The notes: generated by a model from the letters alone, not told the origin. Shown: positions 36,088-47,084, numbered from the stretch's first letter. The stretch is 64,000 nt of DNA from Ewingella sp. CoE-038-23 (GCF_040419245.1 NZ_JAZHOH010000001.1:1798001-1862000), one strand, 5' to 3'. Numbers and translations are program-made.

Positions 36088-37407
36088 TTAGCCAAATAAA
36101 TAGCGGTTGACGAGATTCTCTAGTTTTTCTTGTTGACCACTCTGATGAGCCGGAGCTAACTGATGCTGCTGAGCAAACTGGGACAATGCTTCAAGAGACA
36201 TCTTGCCCTGCAAAATTTGCTGACCAAACTCAGCATTCCAGCCGGCGTAACGCTGGGCGACGTGCTTGTCCAACTCGCGACTTTCCACCATTTTAGCCGC
36301 CACTTTTAGTGCGAGCGCCATGGTGTCCATCGCGCCAATATGACCGTAAAACAGATCGTATTTGTCATTGCTTTGGCGACGCACTTTGGCATCAAAGTTC
36401 AGGCCGCCGGTGGTAAAACCGCCAGCCTTAATGATTTCATACATGACCAGCGCATTCTCTTCCACGCTGTTAGGGAATTGGTCGGTATCCCAGCCCGACT
36501 GTGGGTCGCCGCGGTTGGCATCAACGGAGCCAAAAATTCCCAGCGCGATCGCATTGGCAATCTCATGATGGAACGAGTGGCCGGCAAGGGTCGCGTGGTT
36601 GGCCTCCACGTTAACTTTAACCTCTTTCTCCAGGCCAAACTGTTTCAGGAAGCCATACACCGACGCCACGTCAAAATCATACTGATGCTTGGTGGGCTCT
36701 TGCGGTTTTGGCTCAATAAGCAACGTGCCCTGAAAACCGATTTTATGTTTGTGCTCAACGACCAGCTGCATAAAGCGTCCAATTTGCTCGCGCTCTTGGC
36801 GTAAGTCGGTATTCAGCAGGGTTTCATAGCCTTCGCGGCCCCCCCAAAGCACATAGTTTTCGCCCCCGAGTTTTTGGGTCGCTGCCATCGCATTGCACAC
36901 CTGCGTTGCTGCCCAAGCGAACACTTCTGGGTCGGGGTTGGTCGCCGCCCCCGCGCCGTAGCGTGGATGAGAAAAGCAGTTCGCGGTTCCCCACAGTAGC
37001 TTAACGCCGGTGCTCTCCTGTTTGCTGGCTAATACGTCAGTCATCACCGCGAGATTATGGGCATACTCCTTGATGGTCGCGCCTTCAGGGGAGACATCCA
37101 CGTCGTGGAAACAGTAGTAAGGAACATTCAATTTTTGGAAAAATTCGAAAGCGACGTCTGCTTTGCCTTTTGCCAGTTCCAGAGCCTCTCCCGGCTGCTG
37201 CCAAGGGCGGTCAAATGCCCCCAGACCGAACATATCAGAGCCGTTCCAGCAGAAGGTATGCCAGTAACAGGCCGCAAACCTTAGATGTTCTGCCATGGTT
37301 TTACCCAAAATGACTTCATTGGGATTGTAATGGCGGAATGACAAAGGATTGGTGCTGTTGATTCCCTCGTAGCGAACCGCGTCAAGCTTGTCGAAATAAG
37401 CGTGCAT
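36088..37407 (-). CDS. xylA: Xylose isomerase XylA
   Basis: A TIM-barrel enzyme of 439 residues (440 in E. coli) interconverting D-xylose and D-xylulose with two divalent metals. Visible marks: catalytic His in [27 protein letters not shown], metal-ligand Glu in [12 protein letters not shown] and [17 protein letters not shown]. First gene of xylAB, divergent from xylF with a 408-bp control region. AAGGAG precedes the start. Confidence 0.97.
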   Translation of the reverse strand: MHAYFDKLDAVRYEGINSTNPLSFRHYNPNEVILGKTMAEHLRFAACYWHTFCWNGSDMFGLGAFDRPWQQPGEALELAKGKADVAFEFFQKLNVPYYCFHDVDVSPEGATIKEYAHNLAVMTDVLASKQESTGVKLLWGTANCFSHPRYGAGAATNPDPEVFAWAATQVCNAMAATQKLGGENYVLWGGREGYETLLNTDLRQEREQIGRFMQLVVEHKHKIGFQGTLLIEPKPQEPTKHQYDFDVASVYGFLKQFGLEKEVKVNVEANHATLAGHSFHHEIANAIALGIFGSVDANRGDPQSGWDTDQFPNSVEENALVMYEIIKAGGFTTGGLNFDAKVRRQSNDKYDLFYGHIGAMDTMALALKVAAKMVESRELDKHVAQRYAGWNAEFGQQILQGKMSLEALSQFAQQHQLAPAHQSGQQEKLENLVNRYLFG

Positions 37408-37522
37408 TGAAAACTCCTTGGAAACTGGCCCAGATCGGCTGGGAAGTGAGTTTTAATCTTCGGAGTTGAACGCCTTGCTAACAATTACGTTATTTCACAC
37501 TCAAATTAACTTAATTATTAAA

Positions 37523-37538
37523 TGTGCTGTAGATCGCA
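37523..37538. promoter_or_regulatory. CRP-like binding site
   Basis: TGTGC-N6-TCGCA matches eight of ten core bases of TGTGA-N6-TCACA. It lies 116 bp upstream of xylA, in line with catabolite control of xyl genes known in E. coli. Confidence 0.55.
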
Positions 37539-37573
37539 TAAATAAGCAGATCGGGACGATTTATTTTCAGGAG

Positions 37574-37591
37574 TTACGTGATGTCACGTAA
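37574..37591. promoter_or_regulatory. 18-bp perfect palindrome, candidate operator
   Basis: TTACGTGA and TCACGTAA flank a 2-bp centre. The symmetry is perfect over 16 bases and the site lies mid-way between the divergent xyl promoters. It is not the usual XylR direct-repeat type, so the binding protein is unknown. Confidence 0.5.
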
Positions 37592-37815
37592 ATAAATTGA
37601 GCGAAGTGCAGCTCCTTACCATAAAACTATGACATCCATCAAACATTCGGAAAGAAACTAAAAAACATAACGCGGCGATTAAAATCTGCAATTGCCGAAG
37701 TGAGGGTCAGAGACAACAATTCCACGGCGACAATAACTCTTCATTGATGAGCAATCTTTGGTGGTTAAGCCAGAGCTTCTCCTTTTCAGCCTCGATATAA
37801 AAAAGGTCTTAGAAG

Positions 37816-38811
37816 ATGAAAATGAAAAAAATCTTACTTACAGCCTGTGCCGCAATGTTGTTTATCAGCCACGCTGGTATCGCTAAAGAAATTAAAATTG
37901 GCATGGCTATCGATGACTTACGATTAGAACGCTGGCAGAAAGATAGGGATATATTTGTTGCCAAGGCGAAAACATTGGGTGCGGATGTTTTTGTACAATC
38001 GGCCAATGGTAATGAAGAAACACAGATGGCGCAGATTGAAAATATGATCAATCGCGGCGTGGATGTCTTAGTGATTATTCCCTATAACGGCGAAGTATTG
38101 AGTAATGTTATTGCCGAGGCGAAGCGAGAAGGGATCAAGGTTCTGGCTTATGATCGCATGATCAATAATGCTGATATCGATTTTTATATTTCGTTTGATA
38201 ATGAAAAAGTGGGCGAACTGCAAGCACAAAGTCTGGTCCAGCGAGTGCCTCAAGGTAACTATTTCCTTATGGGAGGATCGCCTGTCGATAACAATGCCAA
38301 GCTGTTCCGAGCAGGGCAGATGAAGGTGCTTAATCCATTAATCAAAGAGGGTAAAATTAAGGTTGTTGGCGACCAGTGGGCAGATGGATGGCTACCGGAA
38401 AACGCGCTGAAAATTATGGAAAACGCATTGACTGCCAATAACAATAAAATTGATGCCGTTGTAGCCTCTAACGATGCCACGGCAGGCGGTGCTATTCAGG
38501 CGCTTTCTGCCCAGGGGCTGGCAGGTAAAGTAGCGATTTCAGGTCAAGATGCCGACCTTGCCGCGATAAAACGTATTCAAGCCGGCACGCAAACTATGAC
38601 GGTTTATAAACCTATCACCAAGTTAGCGGATAAGGCCGCTGAAATTGCCGTTCAGTTAGGCAAAGATGAGAAACCGGCGTCCAATGCCACCTTAAGTAAT
38701 GGCAAGAAAGAGGTGCCTTCCTATTTGTTAACCCCTATTCAAGTTGATAAAGAAAATATCGACTCAACCGTGATTGCCGATGGCTTCCATAAAAAGTCGG
38801 AACTTAATTGA
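37816..38811 (+). CDS. xylF: D-xylose periplasmic binding protein XylF
   Basis: A protein of 331 residues with a signal peptide ending HAGIA before KEIKIGMAIDDLRLERWQ, matching E. coli XylF. It is a type I periplasmic-binding fold (NGNEETQMAQIENMINRGVDVL; AYDRMI; ASNDATAGGAIQAL). It delivers xylose to XylGH in the inner membrane. It is followed by an attenuator-like hairpin, so it is probably made in excess over the transporter. Confidence 0.97.
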   Translation: MKMKKILLTACAAMLFISHAGIAKEIKIGMAIDDLRLERWQKDRDIFVAKAKTLGADVFVQSANGNEETQMAQIENMINRGVDVLVIIPYNGEVLSNVIAEAKREGIKVLAYDRMINNADIDFYISFDNEKVGELQAQSLVQRVPQGNYFLMGGSPVDNNAKLFRAGQMKVLNPLIKEGKIKVVGDQWADGWLPENALKIMENALTANNNKIDAVVASNDATAGGAIQALSAQGLAGKVAISGQDADLAAIKRIQAGTQTMTVYKPITKLADKAAEIAVQLGKDEKPASNATLSNGKKEVPSYLLTPIQVDKENIDSTVIADGFHKKSELN

Positions 38812-38846
38812 TATTGAGTTAATGGTTTTTGCCATCAATGGGACTC

Positions 38847-38885
38847 GCTCGGCATTCGACGGTTTTACTGTCTGAATGTCCGAGC
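38847..38885 (+). promoter_or_regulatory. Stem-loop between xylF and xylG
   Basis: GCTCGG (38847-38852) pairs with CCGAGC (38880-38885) and, after a small bulge, ATTC with GAAT. Such structures after binding-protein genes commonly raise their expression relative to downstream transporter genes. Confidence 0.5.
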
Positions 38886-38900
38886 AATGCGAGGTAACTC

Positions 38901-40442
38901 ATGCCTGTATTATCGGAAAAAAGCTGTCTGCTGGAAATGCGACACATCACCAAAAAATTTGGTCAGGTTAAAGCCGTCGATAATATTAGTCTTAAGCTAG
39001 ATTCCGGCGAAGTGCTTTCTCTTTGTGGGGAAAATGGTTCCGGAAAATCAACCTTAATGAAAGTGCTATGCGGTATTTATCCTTATGGTAGCTATGAGGG
39101 AGAGATCTATTTCTCCGGCGAGCCGCTATTAGCCAAAGGCATTCGTGAGACAGAACAGAAAGGCATCGCGATTATCCATCAGGAATTAGCGCTAGTGAAG
39201 CAGATGAGCGTGCTGGAAAATATGTTCCTTGGTAACGAGTGGGGCAAGTTCGGCTTCCTCGATACCGACCAGATGTATTTACGCTGTCGGCGGATGTTAG
39301 CCCAGGTTAAATTAAACATTGATCCTCATACGTTGGTGGGAGAATTAGGTCTTGGGCAGCGCCAACTGGTTGAAATTGCCAAGGCGCTCAACAAGCAAGT
39401 GCGTCTGCTGGTTCTGGATGAGCCAACCGCCTCGCTCACTGAGAGTGAGACGGAAATCTTATTAGATATCATCCGCGATTTACGCAATCACGACATCGCT
39501 TGCATTTATATTTCGCACAAACTGAATGAGGTGAAGTCAATCTCCGACAGGCTTTGCGTCATCCGTGATGGGCAACATATTGCCACGCGGGATGCAGCCG
39601 GAGTCACGGAGCAGGAGATTATTGCGATGATGGTCGGCAGAGAGTTGACCGAACTCTTCCCTGAGCGCCAGAGGCGGATTGGCAAAGAGGTGCTGCGCGT
39701 ATCGCAGCTAACCGCCTGGCATCCGATTAACCGTCACATTAAGCGAGTGGATAACGTCAGTTTCCATCTGCATGCCGGAGAAGTATTGGGCATTGCAGGG
39801 CTAGTGGGGGCTGGACGTACTGAAATAGTGGAGTGCCTATTTGGGGTTTATCCGGGGCGCTGGCAGGGCGAAGTGACCATTGCCGGCAAGGTTGCCCACA
39901 TCAACAACTGCCGTGATGCGATGCGACTGGGATTAGCCATGGTGCCGGAAGACCGCAAACGCGACGGCATCGTGCCGGTTATGGCGGTAGGCAGCAACAT
40001 CACTCTGGCGGCACTGGATAATTTCACCGGCGGCGGCGTGATCCACGAAGCCAATGAACAGCAGACCATCCGGCAGTCGGTGCGCCAACTGAACATCAAA
40101 TCTTCCTCTTCCGAATTGGCAATTGGTCGTCTGAGTGGCGGCAATCAGCAAAAAGCGATTTTGGCCCGCTGCCTGTTACTCAACCCCAAAATCCTCATTC
40201 TCGATGAGCCGACGCGCGGTATCGATGTCGGCGCAAAACATGAGATTTATAAATTGATCGGTCAACTGGCGGCAGAGGGTATGGCAATCATTGTTATCTC
40301 TTCCGAACTGCCAGAGGTGTTGGGGTTAAGCGACAGGGTGCTGGTGATGCATCTTGGCCAGTGCAAGACCTGTCTGGATAACCATAATTTGACCCAGCAA
40401 CAAGTGATGGAAGCCGCCTTAAGGAGTGAAGTTAATGTCTAA
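38901..40442 (+). CDS. xylG: Xylose ABC transporter ATPase XylG
   Basis: A sugar ABC ATPase of 513 residues with two nucleotide-binding domains. First domain: Walker [10 protein letters not shown] (~48-56), LGLGQRQL signature and Walker [12 protein letters not shown]. Second domain: degenerate Walker [10 protein letters not shown], signature LSGGNQQKA and [12 protein letters not shown]. It powers xylose import with XylH. It overlaps xylH by 8 bp. Confidence 0.97.
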   Translation: MPVLSEKSCLLEMRHITKKFGQVKAVDNISLKLDSGEVLSLCGENGSGKSTLMKVLCGIYPYGSYEGEIYFSGEPLLAKGIRETEQKGIAIIHQELALVKQMSVLENMFLGNEWGKFGFLDTDQMYLRCRRMLAQVKLNIDPHTLVGELGLGQRQLVEIAKALNKQVRLLVLDEPTASLTESETEILLDIIRDLRNHDIACIYISHKLNEVKSISDRLCVIRDGQHIATRDAAGVTEQEIIAMMVGRELTELFPERQRRIGKEVLRVSQLTAWHPINRHIKRVDNVSFHLHAGEVLGIAGLVGAGRTEIVECLFGVYPGRWQGEVTIAGKVAHINNCRDAMRLGLAMVPEDRKRDGIVPVMAVGSNITLAALDNFTGGGVIHEANEQQTIRQSVRQLNIKSSSSELAIGRLSGGNQQKAILARCLLLNPKILILDEPTRGIDVGAKHEIYKLIGQLAAEGMAIIVISSELPEVLGLSDRVLVMHLGQCKTCLDNHNLTQQQVMEAALRSEVNV

Positions 40443-41622
40443 AATATCCCCGCCAGTCACTGGCGAAACGGCTAATCAATCAGCAGGGTTTTCACTGCAT
40501 CGCCTTAAGAATATAAACCTGCAGGTCTATGTCATGCTCGCCGCTATTGCGGTGATTATTGTGTTCTTTTCAATCACTACCGATGGCGCCTACATCAGTT
40601 CACGTAACATCTCCAACCTGCTGCGCCAAACAGCTATCACCGGGATTTTGGCCGTGGGAATGGTGTTCGTCATTATCTCAGCGGAGATTGATCTCTCCGT
40701 CGGCTCAATGATGGGCTTACTCGGCGGCGTGGCGGCCATTTTTGATGTCTGGCTGGGATGGCCGTTGCCGTTAACCATTGTCGTCACGCTACTACTAGGA
40801 TTGCTGCTTGGTGCATGGAATGGCTGGTGGGTCGCCTACCGCAAAGTCCCATCGTTTATTGTCACGCTAGCGGGAATGCTGGCATTCCGTGGCATCTTAA
40901 TTGGTATCACCAGTGGGACCACGGTAGCACCGACCACGCCGCAAATGTCGCTGATTGGTCAAAGCTATCTGTCAAATGGCCTGGGTTTTGGAGTTGGCGT
41001 GGTGGCACTGGTGCTGTTTATTGGTTTTCAGTGGCGTAAGCGTAATCAGCGGGCAGCGCTCGGTTTGCCGGTGACAGCGGCGAAAAACGATGTCACCCGA
41101 CAGGCACTGACGGCGGTGATCGCTCTGGGCGCAGTCTTACTGTTGAATGAATATCGTGGCGTGCCGACCCCGGTGTTGATTCTGGTCGCGCTGATGCTGG
41201 GGGGGATGTTTATGGCTTCGCGCACGGCCTTTGGGCGGCGAATTTATGCTATCGGTGGCAATATCGATGCTGCAAGACTCTCCGGCGTTAATGTTGAGCG
41301 CAGCAAGTTGGCGGTCTTTGCTATTAACGGCCTGATGGTGGCGATTGCCGGTTTGATTCTCAGTTCACGCCTTGGCGCGGGTTCACCTTCGGCGGGTAAC
41401 ATTGCCGAACTGGATGCCATTGCTGCCTGCGTTATTGGCGGAACCAGCTTGGCTGGCGGGGTGGGCAGCGTCGCGGGGGCAGTGATGGGAGCTTTCATTA
41501 TGGCTTCACTGGATAACGGCATGAGCATGCTGGATGTTCCCACCTTCTGGCAATATATCGTCAAGGGCGCGATTCTACTGCTGGCAGTATGGATGGACTC
41601 GGCCACCAAGCGGCGCGCATAA
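40435..41622 (+). CDS. xylH: Xylose ABC transporter permease XylH
   Basis: An inner-membrane permease of 395 residues with about ten helices, of the sugar-permease BPD_transp_2 family ([55 protein letters not shown]). ATG 40435 with AAGGAG at 40421-40426 is chosen over an in-frame GTG at 40426. Confidence 0.96.
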   Translation: MSKISPPVTGETANQSAGFSLHRLKNINLQVYVMLAAIAVIIVFFSITTDGAYISSRNISNLLRQTAITGILAVGMVFVIISAEIDLSVGSMMGLLGGVAAIFDVWLGWPLPLTIVVTLLLGLLLGAWNGWWVAYRKVPSFIVTLAGMLAFRGILIGITSGTTVAPTTPQMSLIGQSYLSNGLGFGVGVVALVLFIGFQWRKRNQRAALGLPVTAAKNDVTRQALTAVIALGAVLLLNEYRGVPTPVLILVALMLGGMFMASRTAFGRRIYAIGGNIDAARLSGVNVERSKLAVFAINGLMVAIAGLILSSRLGAGSPSAGNIAELDAIAACVIGGTSLAGGVGSVAGAVMGAFIMASLDNGMSMLDVPTFWQYIVKGAILLLAVWMDSATKRRA

Positions 41623-41662
41623 AGAGACTTATTCACGAGGCGGCTTATCTGAAAGGGGACAA

Positions 41663-41740
41663 ATGGCGATTAAATCCAGTAAACATCACAAATTCTCACG
41701 CCGAAGGCGCGGATTTGTCGCGGTCATGTTATTGAGCTAA
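41663..41740 (+). CDS. Possible 25-residue basic small protein between xylH and xylR
   Basis: ATG 41663 follows a strong GAAAGGGGA site and opens 25 codons: a basic front half (K, H and an RRRR run) and a hydrophobic tail (GFVAVMLLS). It sits 40 bp after xylH and 71 bp before xylR. No family recognised. It may be a true small protein, a translated leader for xylR or chance; a good ribosome site is the only positive evidence. Confidence 0.35.
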   Translation: MAIKSSKHHKFSRRRRGFVAVMLLS

Positions 41741-41811
41741 CTCACTGTGCCCCATCTGTTTCTATACGCTGGGGCCCTCTCTTAACTATCTTTGGCTGAG
41801 ATGGAAACGGC

Positions 41812-42990
41812 ATGTTTGATAAGCGCTTTCGCATAACACTGCTATTCAACGCTAATAAAGTCTATGACCGGCAGGTGGTCGAAGGCGTCGGCGAGTATTT
41901 ACAGGCGTCACAGTGCGATTGGGATATCTTTATTGAAGAAGATTTCCGTTGTCGTATCGATAACATCAAAGATTGGCTGGGGGATGGCGTTATTGCCGAT
42001 TTTGACGATCGTGAAATAGAGCACATGCTGCACAATCTCAATGTGCCGACGGTGGGCGTGGGCGGTTCTTATCACCGCGAGGAGGATTATCCCCCCGTAC
42101 ACTACATCGCGACTGACAACTATGCGCTGGTGGAAGCCGCGTTTATGCACTTGAAAGAGAAGGGGATAAACCGTTTCGCCTTCTATGGCTTACCCGGCAG
42201 CGGCGGCAAGCGCTGGGCGCAAGAGCGAGAACACGCCTTCCGCCAACTGGTTGCGGCAGAGCAATACCAGGGCGTGGTCTATCAAGGGATGGAAACTGCG
42301 CCGGAGAACTGGCAGTACGCGCAGAACAGGCTGGCCGACTGGATACAAACTTTGCCCCAGCAGACGGGGATCATTGCCGTGACGGATGCACGCGCTCGCC
42401 ATCTGCTCCAGGTGTGTGAACATCTGGATATCGCGGTGCCGGAGAAACTGAGCGTTATTGGCATAGATAATGAAGAGCTTACCCGTTACCTGTCGCGCGT
42501 CGCGCTGTCATCCGTGGTGCAAGGCACGCGACAGATGGGCTACCGGGCGGCCAAGTTACTTCACCAACTGCTGGATAAGCGAGAATTGCCGTTGCAGCGT
42601 ATTTTGGTTCCGCCGGTAAAAGTGATGGCACGCCGCTCTACCGATTTTCGTTCTTTGCGTGACCCTGCCGTGATCCAGGCTATGCATTACATTCGCCACC
42701 ACGCATGCAAAGGCATTAAGGTTGAGCAGGTGCTTGATGCAATTGGCATATCACGCTCAAACCTTGAAAAGCGTTTTAAAGATGAAACCGGCCAAACTAT
42801 TCATGGCATTATTCATGATGAAAAGCTGGATAGGGCGCGGAACTTGCTGGCGGCAACCTCAATATCTATCAATGAGATCTCGCAAATGTGTGGCTATCCG
42901 TCATTGCAGTATTTCTACTCGGTATTCAAAAAAGGCTATGACATGACGCCGAAAGAGTATCGTGATAAGCATGGCGAAGTCCTTTATTGA
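41812..42990 (+). CDS. xylR: Xylose operon activator XylR
   Basis: A protein of 392 residues with an N-terminal LacI/PBP-like xylose-sensing domain (~1-275) and a C-terminal AraC-type DNA-binding domain (~285-392: two HTHs, IGISRSNLEKRFKDETG and ISINEISQMCGYPSLQYFYSVFKKGYDMTPKEYR). It activates xylAB and xylFGH with xylose. Size and domain order match E. coli XylR (392). Confidence 0.96.
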   Translation: MFDKRFRITLLFNANKVYDRQVVEGVGEYLQASQCDWDIFIEEDFRCRIDNIKDWLGDGVIADFDDREIEHMLHNLNVPTVGVGGSYHREEDYPPVHYIATDNYALVEAAFMHLKEKGINRFAFYGLPGSGGKRWAQEREHAFRQLVAAEQYQGVVYQGMETAPENWQYAQNRLADWIQTLPQQTGIIAVTDARARHLLQVCEHLDIAVPEKLSVIGIDNEELTRYLSRVALSSVVQGTRQMGYRAAKLLHQLLDKRELPLQRILVPPVKVMARRSTDFRSLRDPAVIQAMHYIRHHACKGIKVEQVLDAIGISRSNLEKRFKDETGQTIHGIIHDEKLDRARNLLAATSISINEISQMCGYPSLQYFYSVFKKGYDMTPKEYRDKHGEVLY

Positions 42991-42995
42991 GCCAT

Positions 42996-43020
42996 AAAAA
43001 AGCCCCCGGGCACCGGGGGC
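42996..43020 (-). terminator. Strong GC-rich terminator
   Basis: GCCCCCGG (43002-43009) and CCGGGGGC (43013-43020) with a 3-nt loop. On the minus strand it is followed by six T (complement of 42996-43001), so it best ends the minus-strand DUF1996 gene; it also sits 11 bp after xylR and can serve both. Confidence 0.8.
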
Positions 43021-43054
43021 AACATAAATCACAACTTGATCAATCTCAGGCCTT

Positions 43055-44479
43055 TTATGGCTCTTTGACTTCCTGATATCCGACAAGCATTAATGTGGCG
43101 TTTTTCCCACCTTCTTTGCTACTCATCGAAATGACTCTCCCCTGACGTTCACCGCCTACGATGTAGGAAATTTCAGTTTTACCTGCCGCCAGTGCGGCCC
43201 TGACGGGTTTGTCTACGGTCACATAACGGAACTGCTGGTTATTGTTCAGCTGCATACTGCCATCGGCGGTGTAATTGAATGGTGGTCGAGTGTTCCACGT
43301 CACGCTCTTTTCACTCCAGGCATTAGGATCCGTCGGATAGAAGAAGATATTTCTGACTGCGGAGTCGGTGGTATTGCCATCCCAGACGCGAATTTTATAG
43401 GTAAAGGTTACGCCCGGATAATCCTCCATATTGCTCGGGAGTGGCGGAATAGTGAATTTTAATAATGCCATACTCTGTTTATTCACATCTCGACCCGGAG
43501 GGTTCCAGTTGTCTTGAATTAACATAGTAGTTTGGTCATTAAAGTTTTTATCACTATCTTCCAAATTACTAATATAAGTATCTTCAATCACGTCGGTATA
43601 GCTATATGGAATATTCTTTCCACAATCCATCTTATAATTCATACAGCGTTCGGTCATGAATGTTGCGGCTTGGTCTGTCCATGCATTCATAAAATCACCG
43701 TGAGCTGTATAAGGGCTGCCCCAGCGAGGCGTTAATACGCCATCAACTATTGTAGGGTCCATCGATAACTCTATTTTACTCACATCCAGAGAAGTAATTT
43801 GTGGCAAGACGTAGGCGATGTTCATATTGACGGTGGCGAGTTTCACCGGATAATCCGTCGGGCATTGATTATTAGTACTATAAGTTGCGTTAATGACGTC
43901 GGCGCCCGCTTTGAGATTTTTTCCATCCCAACAGTTGGGGAAAGCAATGCCGATATTTAATTGCACGGCGTCACCGGCAGATCTCAGCCCGCAGATTTGG
44001 TCTGCCTTGTTGGTGTATCCAGTACCGTTGGCACATAAGAAGGTAATATGCGGATTTGGGCCGGTACCATCGTGGTCACCGGCTAAGAGTTGCAGCCCGT
44101 GTGGATAGGGGGTTAGCGGGTTGTTAATAACATCATTGGCCTGATAGTAGTTCTTCATATAGGACGGATGGACGATCCCACCATTGGGGAGTTTCATGGT
44201 GGGAACCCAATAGGCGGTGCTGTCCGCCGCGTTGTTGCAAGTCGTGCCTGACTTGGTTAATAAGATATCGGCGGTGGAAAAGGCGTTAGTAGAGCGATTG
44301 CCAAAAAAATCATGGGACATCGCCATACCAGGTTTGCCGAACATTAAAATCGGATCGTCAGATTTCATATGGCTAAAACTACAATCAACGTCGATTTGAG
44401 AATCTGCCGCAAGAGCAGGTACGGGGAGGAAAGCCGCTAGCCCGAATAAGCAGGGCAAAGTGGTCAATACTTTTCTCAT
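43055..44479 (-). CDS. Secreted DUF1996 protein with C-terminal DNRLRE-like domain
   Basis: A protein of 474 residues from ATG 44479 (AGGA 7 nt upstream), with a signal peptide ending VPALA. Residues ~25-270 match DUF1996: YPHGLQLLAGD, FLCANGTGY, QLNIGIAFPNCWDGKNL, with many Cys. The C-terminal ~170 residues resemble a DNRLRE/carbohydrate-binding beta-sandwich (ALLKFTIPPLP; WSEKSVTWNTRPPF). DUF1996 is best known from fungi and actinobacteria; its activity is unknown to me. Lying between xylR and yicI on the yicI strand, it is probably an extracytoplasmic plant-polysaccharide-associated protein (inference). Confidence 0.75.
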   Translation of the reverse strand: MRKVLTTLPCLFGLAAFLPVPALAADSQIDVDCSFSHMKSDDPILMFGKPGMAMSHDFFGNRSTNAFSTADILLTKSGTTCNNAADSTAYWVPTMKLPNGGIVHPSYMKNYYQANDVINNPLTPYPHGLQLLAGDHDGTGPNPHITFLCANGTGYTNKADQICGLRSAGDAVQLNIGIAFPNCWDGKNLKAGADVINATYSTNNQCPTDYPVKLATVNMNIAYVLPQITSLDVSKIELSMDPTIVDGVLTPRWGSPYTAHGDFMNAWTDQAATFMTERCMNYKMDCGKNIPYSYTDVIEDTYISNLEDSDKNFNDQTTMLIQDNWNPPGRDVNKQSMALLKFTIPPLPSNMEDYPGVTFTYKIRVWDGNTTDSAVRNIFFYPTDPNAWSEKSVTWNTRPPFNYTADGSMQLNNNQQFRYVTVDKPVRAALAAGKTEISYIVGGERQGRVISMSSKEGGKNATLMLVGYQEVKEP

Positions 44480-44637
44480 GGGATATTCCTCAAAAATAAT
44501 CAATGATGCACAAGAGAATAAATTGATGAGAGAAGTATTAGCGAAGTTAAATCATTTAGAGAACTTAAAATCTGCTTTCCTGTTATTAATGACAGCAGTC
44601 TATGCACTATATATGGGGTGACTAAGAAGTGGGTGGC

Positions 44638-44683
44638 GGAAGATAATTCTTGCAACGATCATTTATCGAAAAAATTATCTTCC
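44638..44683 (-). terminator. 11-bp perfect inverted repeat after yicI
   Basis: GGAAGATAATT (44638-44648) and AATTATCTTCC (44673-44683) pair around a 24-nt loop, just past the yicI stop. It is probably the 3' end structure of yicJI; no T-run is seen on the minus strand. Confidence 0.5.
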
Positions 44684-44703
44684 TGTTCTTCTAATGCAGG
44701 TTT

Positions 44704-47028
44704 TTACAGCGTTATACTTAAGGGTGCATTACTTTCTGTCGGCTTAAAGAGGATGCCTTTATCACTTTCGCTGGTTGCGAAGTTTTCAACATAGCTAATC
44801 TTGTGAACATTACGCAGACAGAGACTCCAGTCTGTAGCTTCACCCTCAGCAGTAAAGATTATCTGCTCGCCTGAGCGGGTCGCCGTGAGGGTGAAAATCG
44901 TATTGCCGTGCAAATCGGTCAGCTTACTTTCGGCGGTGTGACCTTCATCCAGCTCGAAAAGGTGGAATTCTGGCGCAACGCTATAGTCATAATCTGGCTT
45001 CTGATTATTACTGCCTAACGCCAGCAGCGTATTAGGCCGCACATAGAGCGGCAGGCTGTCAAAGCCGTGCTGCTGGTGATGCCAGCGATTACCTTCTGCC
45101 ACTTGGTTAGAGAGCAAGTGGGTCCAGCGGCCCGAAGGCAGATAGAAATCAACCTCTCCTTGTTCACTAAATACCGGGGCGATCAGCAGGTCATCGCCGA
45201 GCATATATTGGCGATCGAGATAGTCACAGGCCGGATCCTCAGGGAACTCAAGCATCATGGCGCGCATTACTGGCGTTCCATTGTTTGCTGCCTGAGTGGA
45301 GGCTGGATAAAGGTAAGGCATCAGTCTGCATTTGAGTTCAGTAAACAGGCGCAAGACGTCGCAGGCCTCTTCATCATAAACCCAGGGAACCCGATAAGAC
45401 TTACTGCCATGCAATCGGCTATGGCTCGACAGCAGGCCAAAGGCGCACCAGCGCTTATAGATATGTGCAGGAGCCGTGTTTTCAAAACCGCCTACGTCAT
45501 GACTCCAGAAACCAAAGCCGGACAGGCCGATGGATAGCCCTCCGCGTAAACTTTCCGCCATGGATTCATAGGTGGCGTAACAGTCGCCGCCCCAGTGAAC
45601 AGGGAATTGCTGCGCTCCTACCGAGGCCGAACGTGCAAAAAGCACGGCTTCCGACGCGCCCAGTTTGTCTTGTAATGTTTCGTAGACCAGTTGGTTATAA
45701 ACAAACGCATAGTGGTTGTGCATTTTCTGCGGATCACCGCCGTCATGCCACACCACGTCCGTGGGAATTCGCTCGCCAAAGTCAGTTTTGAAGCAGTCTA
45801 CGCCCATGTCGATGAGCCGTTTTAGATGACCGGCATACCATGTGCAAACCTGTGGGTTAGTGAAATCAACAATGGCTTGACCAGGCTGCCATTTGTCCCA
45901 TTGCCACACGCGTCCATCCGGGCGTTTTAATAAATAGCCGCGTTCTTTGCCTTCTTTAAACAAAGGAGATTTCTGCCCGATATAGGGATTAATCCATACG
46001 CAGATTTTTAATCCTTTCTTTTTAAGCCGGCGGAGCATGCCCTGTGGGTCCGGGAACACTTGCGGATCCCACTCAAAATCACACCATTGGAAGGCTTTCA
46101 TCCAGAAGCAGTCAAAATGGAAAACGTGTAGCGGCAAGTTGCGCTCAGCCATGCCGTCAATAAAGCGATTCACCGTCTCTTCGTTATAGTTCGTGGTAAA
46201 CGAAGTGGTCAGCCATAAGCCGAATGACCAGGCGGGAGGCAGTGCTGGTCGGCCGGTGAGCCGAGTATATCGGTCTAACACTTTTTTGGGCGTCGGACCG
46301 TCAATGACCAGGTATTCAAGGTATTCGCTTTCCACGCTGAACTGCACCTTCGACACTTTCTCGGAGGCGACTTCAAAGGAGACGGCTTCAGGGTGGTTCA
46401 CCAGCACGCCATACCCGCGATTAGTGAGGTAAAAGGGAATGTTTTTGTAGGCTTGCTCGGTACTTGTGCCGCCATCGCGGTTCCAGGTTTCTACCGTCTG
46501 GCCATTCTTTACCAGTGCGGTAAAGCGTTCTCCCAGACCATAGACAGTTTCGCCGACGCCTAAATCCAGACGCTCCATAATGTAGTTTTTGCCATCACGG
46601 TTGTTCTGCACATAGCCATTGGATTTGGCTACGCTGCCGGTGATGCGCTTGCCGTGCCGCAGAAAGTCCAGCGACCAGTGCGGGCCTTTGGTCACGCGCA
46701 CGCTGAGGTCGCCGCTGTGCAGCGCGCAATATTCCTCACCGTTTTCGAACCTGACGTCGTGCTGAGTTTCGACGTTGAGCGGATACTGCGGGCCGAGATC
46801 CAAACCGCCATCAAAATGGGTAATTCGTACCCCAATGACGCCATGCTGCGGGGAGAAGAAACGCAGCGTAAAGAGCGTCGTATCAAGCTGGTTGGCTCGC
46901 TCACTGGCTTCTCTCGGCGCGGCATATACTGTCATTTCTTGATCAGAAAACTGGACGTCCGACACATACAGTGGATGGGTTAGGACCAGTCCCTCTTGAA
47001 TTAACCAGTTACCATCACTGATTTTCAT
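44704..47028 (-). CDS. yicI: Alpha-xylosidase YicI (GH31)
   Basis: A protein of 774 residues (772 in E. coli) with high identity to YicI by eye. The GH31 nucleophile Asp is in [11 protein letters not shown] and the acid/base Asp in [24 protein letters not shown] is the family start. It releases alpha-linked xylose from isoprimeverose-type xyloglucan fragments in the cytoplasm. The xylose then feeds XylA and XylB encoded nearby. It is downstream of its transporter yicJ with a 56-bp gap. Confidence 0.97.
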   Translation of the reverse strand: MKISDGNWLIQEGLVLTHPLYVSDVQFSDQEMTVYAAPREASERANQLDTTLFTLRFFSPQHGVIGVRITHFDGGLDLGPQYPLNVETQHDVRFENGEEYCALHSGDLSVRVTKGPHWSLDFLRHGKRITGSVAKSNGYVQNNRDGKNYIMERLDLGVGETVYGLGERFTALVKNGQTVETWNRDGGTSTEQAYKNIPFYLTNRGYGVLVNHPEAVSFEVASEKVSKVQFSVESEYLEYLVIDGPTPKKVLDRYTRLTGRPALPPAWSFGLWLTTSFTTNYNEETVNRFIDGMAERNLPLHVFHFDCFWMKAFQWCDFEWDPQVFPDPQGMLRRLKKKGLKICVWINPYIGQKSPLFKEGKERGYLLKRPDGRVWQWDKWQPGQAIVDFTNPQVCTWYAGHLKRLIDMGVDCFKTDFGERIPTDVVWHDGGDPQKMHNHYAFVYNQLVYETLQDKLGASEAVLFARSASVGAQQFPVHWGGDCYATYESMAESLRGGLSIGLSGFGFWSHDVGGFENTAPAHIYKRWCAFGLLSSHSRLHGSKSYRVPWVYDEEACDVLRLFTELKCRLMPYLYPASTQAANNGTPVMRAMMLEFPEDPACDYLDRQYMLGDDLLIAPVFSEQGEVDFYLPSGRWTHLLSNQVAEGNRWHHQQHGFDSLPLYVRPNTLLALGSNNQKPDYDYSVAPEFHLFELDEGHTAESKLTDLHGNTIFTLTATRSGEQIIFTAEGEATDWSLCLRNVHKISYVENFATSESDKGILFKPTESNAPLSITL

Positions 47029-47084
47029 TTTTCACTCTCCTTACTCTCATGATCCTGAGCCAATTTAAAATGTGGATTAATGTC

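Larger units (their letters stand above)
37408..37815. other. Divergent xylA-xylF control region
   Basis: 408 bp serving both xyl promoters. It is AT-rich and contains a CRP-like site (37523-37538), an 18-bp palindrome (37574-37591) and A-rich segments (GGAAAGAAACTAAAAAAC near 37650) where XylR could bind by analogy with E. coli. Exact promoters were not assigned. Confidence 0.6.

Noticed and set aside
36340..36804. Plus-strand frame of 154 codons opposite xylA
   Set aside because: Shadow of xylA with no ribosome site or family match.
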